A DNA stretch of 64,000 nt from Steromphala cineraria. Taxonomy: Eukaryota; Mollusca; Gastropoda; Trochida; Trochidae. The DNA lies in assembly GCA_916613615.1 (NCBI GenBank), contig OU744730.1, positions 23,748,406 to 23,812,405 on the forward strand, in the 5' to 3' direction. The notes under the pieces are model-generated. The model had not been told where the DNA came from. It did not search any database and saw only the letters and a list, made by a program, of their open reading frames with translations. Below, piece by piece: positions 25,201-37,200 of the stretch (the first letter of the stretch is position 1; the number at the start of each line of letters is the position of its first letter). Made by a program: the position numbers and the translations under genes.

Positions 25201-28200
25201 TCAAATTGTGGAATTGTTTGTTATTCAGGAAATGCAGTGGCCAAGAGCATGCATCTCTTGCACAAGCTGTTTACTGCCAAACTCATGATGAATGTAGAGT
25301 CCTAAGCCGAGTGTCATTGGTGTTCTGATGTGTTGTGCTTTTGCTATGATACTGTGGCATATACTGATTGTACTGAGCCTTGACTTTGGCACTTGTGCAT
25401 CCACACAGCTGGAGGCATTACAGTAAGCAGTTTCATCCGTCAGTCAGTTTACAAAGTCATACATGGAGTCTGGGACAAAGTCTGCGCATGGATCAAGTGA
25501 AATGTTTGATGAAGGCATATAGATATGTTTGTTTTCATTAATCATCGATAGGTGCTTTCGAAGAATACCAGCTGCTGCATGAAGGGTAAGTTTCTCGTCT
25601 GTGTGAGGGAATTCCACATCCGGCAGGTCTTCAATAGTTTCTTGTTGCTGGTCCTCATGAAGATCATTTGCTTTACATAAGGCATCACTAACAGAAACTG
25701 TACTGGAGCACACTAAATCAGACAGACCAGGTCGTTCAATGAAAGCCAACTTGTGTTGGAAGTGAGTTTTCAGCTTTTCCTTCAACTTCCATGAATACAC
25801 AACCATATCCTGCTCAACCTGCTGCAGGTTACTTGTGAGATCAGATTTGATCTTTGACAGCGTTGTTACTGATTTGGTATCTGACAGCACCGTGTCCTCT
25901 ATTTCCTGGGCAACCTGCCTGAAACATACGTCAAAATGAGATTCTTCTTTATCAGCTGAGCGTTTTTTTGCAGAAGAGATTCATCTGACAAGTAGATACT
26001 GAGACATGAGCGGTGATATTTGCATCGAAGGCAAATAAATCTGTACATGAGGTCATCCGTAGGCTGATGGATTCATCTCCTCATGCAAGTGCAGCATTCA
26101 GAACTTTTTGTCTTGTTGACTCCCCTGTACCAGTCGATATCGGAGTAAGTTTTTCTCTTTTTCTATTGACAAGTTTCTGTACCTTACTGCATATGAAACA
26201 ATCACGCCTGATGTCAAGTGAAACGTCGACGTCTTATTGACATTGACCATTGTGTATTCTGTGATGAAATCTTAAAAGATGGTGACTATGTTAAAACTCC
26301 CAAACCAGAGAGCATCGGAGTGGTATTTGAAGCATGTACCTTGCGAAAAGACAGTGTTAGTCAGAAACTTCTGCCATACAGGGAAGACATATTAAGTGGA
26401 AACCTTGCAATATGTTACTATAAATCGTGTCGATATAGGTACGTCAGCAAATCCAAACTTGGTCATGTCCATGTACAATGTGATCACAGCGGTTCCGGTG
26501 AGCAATCAACATCAGCCACTTCAGGCATCAGAGCTCACCGCAAAGATCCATTTGACATCAGGCGTGATTGTTTCGATGCAAAATATCACCGCTCATGTCT
26601 CAGTATCTACTTGTCAGATAGAAACATCTCTTCTGCAAAAAAACGCTCAGCTGATAAAGAAGAATCTCATTTTGACGTATGTTTCAGGCAGGTTGCCCAG
26701 GAAATAGAGGACACGGTGCTGTCAGATACCAAATCAGTAACAACGCTGTCAAAGATCAAATCTGATCTCACAAGTAACCTGCAGCAGGTTGAGCAGGATA
26801 TGGTTGTGTATTCATGGAAGTTGAAGGAAAAGCTGAAAACTCCAACAAACTTCCAACACAAGTTGGCTTTCATTGAATGACCTGGTCTGTCTGATTTAGT
26901 GTGCTCCAGTACAGTTTCTGTTAGTGATGCCTTATGTAAAGCAAATGATCTTCATGAGGACCAGCAACAAGAAACTATTGAAGACCTGCCGGATGTGGAA
27001 TTCCCTCACACAGACGAGAAACTTACCCTTCATGCAGCAGCTGGTATTCTTCGAAAGCACCTATCGATGATTAATGAAAACAAACATATCTATATGCCTT
27101 CATCAAACATTTCACTTGATCCATGCGCAGACTTTGTCCCAGACTCCATGTATGACTTTGTAAACTGACTGACGGATGAAACTGCTTACTGTAATGCCTC
27201 CAGCTGTGTGGATGCACAAGTGCCAAAGTCAAGGCTCAGTACAATCAGTATATGCCACAGTATCATAGCAAAAGCACAACACATCAGAACACCAATGACA
27301 CTCGGCTTAGGACTCTACATTCATCATGAGTTTGGCAGTAAACAGCTTGTGCAAGAGATGCATGCTCTTGGCCACTGCATTTCCTGAATAACAAACAATT
27401 CCACAATTTGACAGAATTTCTGACATTTTAATTTACTATTCTGTGATTTGCATATGTTTGTGTATGCGTTCTTAATGCAGAAAGACATTTCTGGTTAAAG
27501 TGAGTCATCCGATTGAGTCCTATTGTTGACATTGAACTTCTTGTAGTGTTGAAGAAATTTGCACTCATGAACAAACCATGCAACTTAATTGTGGATGCAA
27601 TTTGTGGATGTGTTTTAATTGATGTATTTCATGGAAAACAATACAAGCAATAAATTGTGCGACTGTGATATTGTTGTTCAGATATATCAGTGTTAGTATC
27701 CGCAACATGTGTGAAGTTATATATTCTTGTAGATCTAACAGACATTGCCATTATAGTTTGCGTACTTTATAACTTTATCTTATATATTTAATCACATAAA
27801 AACCAAATAACATGAACGTTAAGCATGTTAAAGCCGTTTAATTGATGTTTTAGATCAGGATTATACATAGGATATGATGTGGATACAATTGTGCTTCATT
27901 GAAGCATAAAAATTTGGGATGAAAGGGCAATTGAGGAATCCCCAACAAAATCGGGGGAAAAAAGATAAATACTGTTAATTTTGCTCACACAAATGTTTTC
28001 AAATTTTATCATATATGTTATCATATAAAAGGCCCTTGCAACATGCTTACTTCTGATATATGTTTCATGTCTGTATCTTATTTACAACTAGAGTTATGAC
28101 AAAATACGTGTTTTCGAAGCCCGCATTGATTTCGAGTCATTTTAAAAGGGGTTGCCATGGAAACAGCTCGATTTAACAGGGTTAGAAACACTATTTTTTT

Positions 28201-31200
28201 CCAAAGCCAGATTTTTCTGGAGCGCCATTCATCTAGGAACAATAAGAAAATAGGTCTGATCTTGCAAACTTAAATTGAAACAAACTGCAATTAAAGACAA
28301 CAAACATTTTTGAAAAAAATATGAAATATTTTGAAGAAATATTACTCAAAATGACATTATGATCAGATAAATATTTGAACATGGTTCCAAGTTTATTTCT
28401 ATATGAAAGGTCTTGGAATTAGCTTTTAGTGATATATTTTTCATCCTTGTATCTAATTTATAACTAGAGTTATGACAACATACGTGTTTTCGAAATCTGC
28501 ATTGATTTCGTGTCATTTTCAAAGGGGTTGCCATGGAAACAGCTCGATTAAACAGGGTAAGCAACACTATTTTTTTCCACATCCATATTTTTCTGGAGCA
28601 TCATATATCCAGGAACAATAAAAAACAGGTATGGTCTTGTTATACCTCCGGTTGGGGTTACTCCTATTTCTAGCTGCCTTTTGGCAAATGGCTACTGGTC
28701 TATGAGGAATAACTGATAAAACTAGATTAGCGTTTGCGGGATACCGCAAAAGCAGAGCAGCCCCGGAACTTTGGGTTTCGCCTTACCCTGTTCCGCCTTT
28801 TACAGGCCTCACCAAATTGGGAAATTTTCTCGTGACCTTGACCTTTGACACTCAAGGTCACACAATCAATGAACACATTTCATTGAGTATAACATTATTG
28901 TAATGAAATAAAGTGTTAAAAATACAATTAATCCATTTTCTCCATATATGTTAACCTTGCTGTGACCTTGACCTTCGACAGTTAGTACCCAAAACTTTTT
29001 GAAAATGTTGTACTTCTCAAGAGATAATATATACAAAATCTAAACTTCATAGCACAAAAACTTTTCAAGTTATTGTGTTTACAAGGAATTGCAATAACTC
29101 ATATCTCATGACCTTGACCTTTGACCTTCAAGGTCACACAATAATTGAACACTTTTTATTGAGTATAACAATCATGTATTGATTAAAAGTGATCATAGTT
29201 AAAATTAAGCATTTTCGCTAAACCATGCTTAAGTCATGACCTTGCTGTGACCTTGACCTTTGATAGATTGTAGCCGAAACCTTTTCAAAATTTTTTACTT
29301 TTCCAAGGATGATATATACCAAGTTAGAGCTTCATAGCACAAAAACTTTTCAAGTTACCGTGTTTACAAAGAATTTTGTGGTGATTTTATAACTCGTGAC
29401 CTTGACCTTTGAACTTGAAAGTGAACATGTCATAATGATTCCCTGGAAGTATTAACATTTAGACATGTTCATGAGTTCTGAAAAGCTAAATGGGATAAAG
29501 TTATACCCCAATTTAGTGCATTTTGTAATAACTCATATCTCATGACCTTGACCTTTGACCTTCAAGGTCACACAATCATTGAACACTTTTTTTTGAGTAT
29601 AACAATCATGTATTGATTAAAAGTGTTCATAGTTAAAATAAAGCATTTTCGCTAAAACATGCTTACGTCATGACCTTGCTGTGACCTTGACCTTTGACGG
29701 ATTGTAGCCAAAACCTTTTCAAAATTTTTTACTTTTCCAAGGATGATATATACCAAGTTAGAGCTTCATAGCACAAAAACTTTTCAAGTTATCGCGTTTA
29801 CAAGGAATTCTTAGTGTGAATACATAGCTCGTGACCTTGACCTTTGACCTTGAAAGTGAACGTGTCAAAATCGTTCCCCCGAGGTATGAGGAGTAAGGTA
29901 TGAATAAGAGTTCTGGAAAGCTTAGTGGAAAAAAGTTATAGCTAGTAGTACGAGTGCGGCGGCGGCGGCGGCGATGGAAACTTCACAAAAACTGATAGCA
30001 GCCCCGTCCTTAGACGGGGCTGCTAATTATTGCCCTTGGTGTTTTGGGTATTACGGAGTATAGCCCATTCAAAACTGCTGACATCAGCCAATTTCTATCC
30101 CTGTGTAATACCATATTTCCTTTGGTTAGTGTCATATCTATAATCAGGATGCATTGATAAGGTTAATGCGGCTATTATTGCAAAATGAGTGCCTTAAGTT
30201 TTAATTAAACCGGTTAGTATTTTTATCCCCTTAATAAAAATTAGGAACATTATAAATATGTCACTGTAAAGAGAAATATGGTATAATTGAGTTGTGCATT
30301 CCCTTCTAGCAAACTATACATTAGGTACAAAGTTAGTAATTGCACAGCATATACTTGTACAACATTCTAAAACAAGGTGTTTACTGAACCTATAACTGGA
30401 ATTGTGAGTGATGCTTCACTAGGTAATGCTTAAAGCAAATAACAAAAAATAAATCTAAATGGATTGATTTGTTAAAAATAATATGATTTTTTTAAAATAA
30501 TATGATTTTTTAAAAATAATATGATTTTTAAACATCATCCTTGTTTTTAAAATTCAAAACAACTTTCAAAATGGTATTTAAAATAAAAATATATTTTTCA
30601 CATGTTATTGGCTTTAAGCAGTATCTGCTTCTGAAACAAATTCATCAGTTAGCCAGCCCTCCTGTTTGAAGATCTTAGCCACCTATATTAAAGATAAAGT
30701 TAATAGACTAATGTACATGCACTGATGAGCCTAAGAACTGTGCATAACAAAGTGACTGTTTCCCATGCACATTTCATTCAAAAGGCTTAATGCAACAAAA
30801 CAAGCTTGACAAAGGAAGAGATTTCAGTTGAAAATCAGCAATTACTGTGTTGTTGTATGAAGGCCTTGATTTGCACAATACCATATTGAGAAGTAATTGA
30901 ATTGTCACTATAGATTTTTCAAAGAAGTGATTTTAGTCGAAAATCAGCAATGACAGTAGATGTGTGACGATATAGTTTTGTATTCGTGAATCGTGATAAT
31001 TAATCTGACGATATATGTATTGTGATACATTCTCTGTATCGTTGACTTTTAAATGACTTATTTGGCCTAAGAATCAGAGGATTATAAAAATCAATATTTA
31101 ATTTTCGTCAAATACCTTTGAATATGGCATATCGTGAATTGTATCGTATCAAATCGTATCGCAATAAGATATCGTGATACGTATCATATCGTGGAAAATA

Positions 31201-34200
31201 TGTATTGTCATACCTCTAAATAACAGTGTTTTAAAAAAAGCTTATTACAAATATTTGTTGCATGAAGCCCTTCATTTGCACAATGCCATTCTGAGAAGTA
31301 AGTGAATTGTCACTATAAGAACATGCATGAATAAAAGTGATATAAATCCATCTCCCTGTGGATAACTAAAGAGTGCGACACAGATGATGCAAGGATGAAC
31401 GCATATGCAATATAGACATCAAGCATCAGCGGACAAGACGACAGCTACTATCCACAACCGTTGCCGACACCTGGTTACCTTTGTCGTGAAATCATTTGGA
31501 TTGATATAAAGATCTGGAGTGCCGTAAATGCCTGTTTCATCCGGTGCCTGCAAGGGGAAGTAATAATGATAATAATTAGGGTATTTATATAGCGCACTAA
31601 CCACACCGAATGCATGTTCAAGGCGCTCCCTGAATTATTACCCTAGTCTTACCCAAGCTGCCGATTAAACGCTTGATGGGTCACCTCCAACACAACTTTC
31701 ATCAGGTACCCAATTTATACTGCTGGGTGAACATTTCGAATAAAGTTTATTGCCCAAGGTCCACAAGTTATTAAACTCGTGTCTCAGTGTGGGGCAGGGA
31801 ATAACCCTTCAAATTTCCAGTTCATTCAGCAGTGAATCGGGTAACCCACCCATCCGGCGAGCCACGCAAGATGTTGCTGAACTAAACTTATAGCCGTCAA
31901 CTGAGCTTCGCACAGGACCACGTGCCACCAAGTAACTCTATGTTTACCATTTAGACTACTTTGCTAGTGCAACCCATGAACAAAAGGTCTCACTGGTTAT
32001 AAAGTCTAAAAATCCCTTTTAATTGAAAGAGCACACATACTGGTTTATATAATTGGACACTTAATTCAATTGTTTGATGATTGAGGGCAGAACTCAAGTC
32101 TGTAGTTCAGACAAGTGTCGTAAAACCTAATTTTTTTTCAGAGAAGTGAGTAAAACCCAACGGTAAGTTGAGGTGATTTGGGCCGATTTTCAGATTAAAA
32201 TTTATTAAGTTATTAAGTTAAAGGAGCAACAACAGTCTTGTGTTGCCATTAAGGAGTGTAGAATTCTTTTTAACAAAATAAAGTTAATACAAATAATTGT
32301 ACACTGACATTGGCAACCTAAATTTCCGATGTACCAGGTACAAAAAACAACTATTTTCATGAATGCAACACATGTGGTCCATTGGAAGTAATTGGAAAAG
32401 GCCTTTCTACTGAAATGAAAGATAGATTAACTGACTGATATCCCCAAGTTTAACATAATGAAACATAAATATTATCAGGACAATGGCATGGATTAAACTG
32501 AACCAGATAAATTCCATTTTCATTAAATTATTCCTCTCCTATAAAGCTATATATTTTTAAATGTCCTTAAACTTGTTGACTAGTGCTGGAAGACCACAAA
32601 GGGCCAATGAGAATTATTTTGGTAATTAGATTGGTTATTAGTACGTACCATATCAAGCCTCTCAACAATGTTGTGGTTGACTGCATGCTTGAGTTTCATC
32701 TTCTTGTAGAGTGCGTTCCTCTCATAGTACGACACCAGCTCCACGAGACTCTCGAACTCAGCATTGCCGATCTGGAACAGTCTTCCCTCCTGTTTGATGC
32801 GGCAATGCTTTATCTTACCTTCAGCCCTGGAGAATAAAAGATGTTATTACATAAGAAATTATTGTCATTCTTTATAAACAAGAACAAAGGCGAGGGCATC
32901 CTATTTTAGAGTACGAACGTTACGCTAACTCCACTAATCTGTACCCTGGCTCAGAAGCTAGATTTGCTCGCGCGGCCCGACTTTGGATATAAGCCAATCA
33001 AATCATTTTCTCGCCACCTTCTCGATAAAATTTCAACAAGAAAATGATTTCTTGAGGCGAGGGGAAAAAAGTAATAAAATGAATTTCATTGAGATTGAAA
33101 GGTCATATGAAACAATTTCAATTTTGTCAACCCTACTGGCCTGAAATCAGACTCAAAAAGTGTTTTTGGTTTCTTGGGGATCATAATGTCAAGCATCATT
33201 CATTTAAAATTTTTCAGTTTATCATTGATCTGAAATGTATCTAATGATGCTATTAGAGTGTTTATTCATTTCATAACGTCACAGATGTTACAATGGTCGC
33301 TCAAGAGCAATTAAATAATAAAGTGTCAATCGTACCTAAATGTTATAGCAAGAAGACTGGTCAGTGTTGTTATTTATTTGATATCATCAACGCATCAATA
33401 GATCCTGTTACGATATCCTGTTATTTCAAGAAGCATTGATAGATCTCTCACCTGAATGAAATAGCATAAGAATACTGGTCGGTTCCGCTGTGTCGGACCA
33501 GGAAGGATCCATCGTACGGCATTCTCTTGAGTAGGTCCTCTCCCTCGGCTCGACTCATGTTGTCATGGTACCATCTGGCAGAAGAAACAAATACCTTGGG
33601 ATTAACATCTTTCTGCTGTAAAAATGATTTTTTAACTTTTACTCTGGTACAATCATTGGTGTTCTCAAAATAGAATTTCTTTTTTATAGACATCCAACTT
33701 CTTTATTACAGCAAGGCAACATTTTGGTAAAAATCCTAATACTGTTTTCATATACTACTACTACTACTACTAAACATTAGTATAGCGATAATATCCAGCT
33801 CATAGAGCGCTGCTCAAAGGTGCTTTGGCTTTCCCTCGATCATATGATATCAGTCTTCATGACACTTCTTTTACCATCTCGACTCCCGAGGGAGCATACA
33901 ACACGTGCAGTCATGTGACGCACAGTGTTAATGTCACTCTCAATATCCATAAAGTCTTGTACTTTTTGCCCAATACATGTAATAGAATTCTACTCAAAGT
34001 GATCCTAAAATATTTATATAAATGACATCTATTCTTTCATGATTTTAGAATGGAACATGTGAATGCAACTGTGTATATAGGGTTTATCAGATTCTACAAC
34101 AAGCCAATGGTACCCACTCTTTGCCCTCATGACTCTGAGGCTGTGGGACCGGTTCCTTGAGTATCATGGTGAAGTCCGAGCTCCTCAGTGGGAACTGGCG

Positions 34201-37200
34201 GTAGTGAGTGATGAGACTGTAGAGGGAGTCAAAGGTCACTGCGTCTATCAGGTAGTACTTGACTTGACCTCGCTCCTGACGTGACCTGATGCGGCAGTGG
34301 TTCACTTTACCTTGACGCCTGGGAGAGACATATCATTGAATATTACAGACAAATGTATTTTTATTATATCATTTTTCTTTATCTTACTTTTGCCAGGTGC
34401 ATGCATTTGGTAGTTTCCCTTTAAACTGTAGCCACATTAACAAAAGGTGATAACTTGTTGCCAGGAAATCAGTTTTCTGGTTGATATACTTGAATAGTTT
34501 TACAAAATGGCAAGCCATTGCCTACAAATTTTCAAATACTGATATGCCCTGAAAAATATTTCCCACATAAAAAATGAATTATGACACAAGATACCCTAAA
34601 CCTAGCCGTGCAGGATATCTTGATATCTCTCACTGCCCCTCTATTCTCTCATGCTTGACACCATGAATATAAACATATTTTTGGAAAATGAAAGTTAACA
34701 GATTTTAATCAACTCAGTTGTTAAAGTTTAAGGTTGATGTCGCAATAGAAATTCTGCCATGTAGATATAAGATCTTGAAAGAAAACCTACCAGAATGAGA
34801 GAGAGAAGTCGCCGACAAAGGTATCACTCTCCCGTACAAGGAAGGTTCCGTCTCCCAGGTAGCTGTACTGATGAAGCAATTCCTCTGCCCGGCGACGCCC
34901 ACCTTCCAGTCGTCCATGGAACCATCGCTCACTGAAGTGCAGCTCGTCTGTTGGACGGTTCTTTACAGAGAGATAAAAGTTTCATTTAGGAAATGTGCTC
35001 TAAGGAGAATTCAACATTTCATTTAGCAAATCTTCTTCAAGGAGAATTTAAAGTTTCATTTAGCAAATGTTCTTCAAGGAGAATTTAGCGTTTCATTTAG
35101 AAAATTTTCTTCAAAGAGAATTTAACATTTCAGTTCAGAAGAGAATTTAAGTTGTACATCAATTATTTCAATTCCATGTGTTGAAGGCGATTTAATCTCT
35201 CTTAATTGAATGAAGGTTTTACTGACCTCGCTGGAAGCACTATCCTCGTCCTCATTATCATCATCGAGGTCCGAGGTCTGCGTCTCTTCCGTGTAGTATA
35301 ACTTGTTGTGGGTCAGTACAAACACGTGGGGATGCCAAGTCTGAAACATAAATTGAGAATGCAAACATTGACTACTTAGGGATTTTTATGTAGTGGTACT
35401 CTCTGTCCATAAATCAACAAATATTAGGCCATATTTAATTCTTAAGTCTTATCAACTGAAATCTATTGAAATGACCCTTATTTTACTAGGCTCCCTTAGT
35501 GCTAAGTGCAGCCTTAACCCATACAGAAAATATTGAGGGATACTCAACTTATCCTAAGGGAGCTAAGGATGTGTGAATTTGTTATTATCCTACCTCATGC
35601 AAGAATCTCGATCTCTGATTGGTCCACGTGACCCTGAATAAATACTGATATCCCACTTGAGTGGGGTAATAAATCATTTATACCCCGGCACATAAAAATG
35701 AAATGTACAATGTATGTTACCTTGAACACATGATCAAGCTGGTCACTTTTGATCAATAGATATGTAGCGTTGAACAAACTACAGTAAAATGACTTAAGCA
35801 GTTCTTACTCTTTATCTTCATATTATATGCGTTTTGTTTAAACATTCGGTAGGATAAATTTGTTATACCATTCAGAGGCGGGGTACATGGGGAGATATCC
35901 GCCTCTTGCTAGGTGTTATGCAAAACGCCTTGGCTCGTCGCATAACACCAAGCTCAAGGCGGATATCTCCCCATGGACCCCGCCTCTGAATGGTATAACT
36001 TATAATGTACAGTTACTAACATGATCAACAGGGTCCTCAAGGTACATCATGCCGTTCTTAACTGAGGACGTGAGATCAGTATCCATGTTGTTGTCATCGC
36101 TGGACACGGTGTACTTCCACTCGTTGCCATCAACCCACTCGGGCAGCTTCTTGTGCTGTAACACGATCACATCAGTTTGGAATTTGATAAAAAAAAAAAT
36201 GATCAGAGTTTAAAAACAACATAAATTCTAATATTTTCCATCGTTTTTCCAGGATGCTGCAAGGGTCTTTGATGACAAACCAAACATGGTTCAATTGTTG
36301 TATTTATACTAATAAATAAGCTACCATATTCAGAAAAAATAGATAAAGTGAATGGATATTTCACAAGAAATACTTCTTTTCATCAAGTAACATATAAGTA
36401 TGGCCATTTTGCAAACCTTTGTTATGTGACTTACCTTCAAAATTATTTTATATCTTAGATCTGACGGGGACGGTAAGGCGTTTGCATCTTTGCTGGTTGG
36501 TTCAATCAGGAGGTGCTCTGCAAGATATTGTGTATAAGTGAATGAAGCACACATAAAATACCTAAAGATTTATTGTTTCAATTGGAGGAACACATCACTT
36601 ACAGTGATAGAGCAAATATTTAATTTTCTTTAAAAAGAAAGAAACTTGCCTTGAAAGAACATATACACACCCTGTTATATAATTGGGTGAGTGAGTTATT
36701 GTTTAGCGCCGCTTGGGCAATATTGCAGCCATTAGCGGCGAGTTATATAATTGGGAGGGGGGATGGTATCGTGTCCATGTGATGCATTGGTGAATCAATT
36801 ACTGTTTGAACAATAAATGTATACAAATAGAAAGTGTCTCATATTTCAATGATGGAGAGATAGAGGTGTGTTTTGGGATCGTAGTTATCCTGCATTAGGA
36901 ATAAACATTGTATATTGCGAGCCTTGGCGAGTATGATAACTTCTTTATCATACAATGTCATTTTAAAATATAATTCGAAAAAATGCCTGATAATATTATT
37001 TTAATTGTTGACGTTGTTTTAAGATTCGCGCATTGATATATGCAAATGAATAGAGCAATGACTCTGAAGGTGAATTGACAAAATATAATTCCTCCATATA
37101 CATGCCTTTTATTGCCGTTTGAGTTATTTTGTCATGACTCCAAAGTTTTGACATTTATATAAAATACAATGATTTTAAAAATTAAACACATTTTAAATGG

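Larger units (their letters stand above)
23953..28659. mobile_element. 4.7-kb palindromic transposon-like element
   Basis: Two inverted arms, 23,953-26,029 and 26,572-28,659 (2,077 and 2,088 bp), flank a 0.54-kb spacer. They are nearly identical by eye along their whole length: AACCCCAACCGGAGGTATAA at the left edge is mirrored at the right edge. Each arm holds two diverged direct copies of a unit of about 380 bp near its outer end (TGTTTCCATGGCAACCCCTT appears in both) and a coding fragment near its inner end. A 23-bp stretch (GAAACAATCACGCC and on) at 26,197 is also inverted relative to 26,555. No clear target-site duplication was found. It lies wholly within intron 21 of the phospholipase gene. 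Confidence 0.85.

Noticed and set aside
26218..26220. GTG as start of the palindrome's protein
   Set aside because: Animal nuclear genes rarely start at GTG; the frame is simply open from an upstream stop, so the true start is missing or spliced.
29997..30030. Canonical Helitron end (hairpin then CTAA)
   Set aside because: The CTAA is part of the stem instead of following it, and no matching 5' TC end was found; a Helentron-like end is only a suggestion.
34110..34120. Donor TGG|GTACC for exon 18
   Set aside because: Joining it to the next exon runs into a stop at once (ATG GTA CCA TGA); the upstream AAAGA|GTGGGT donor keeps the conserved KEWYHD frame.
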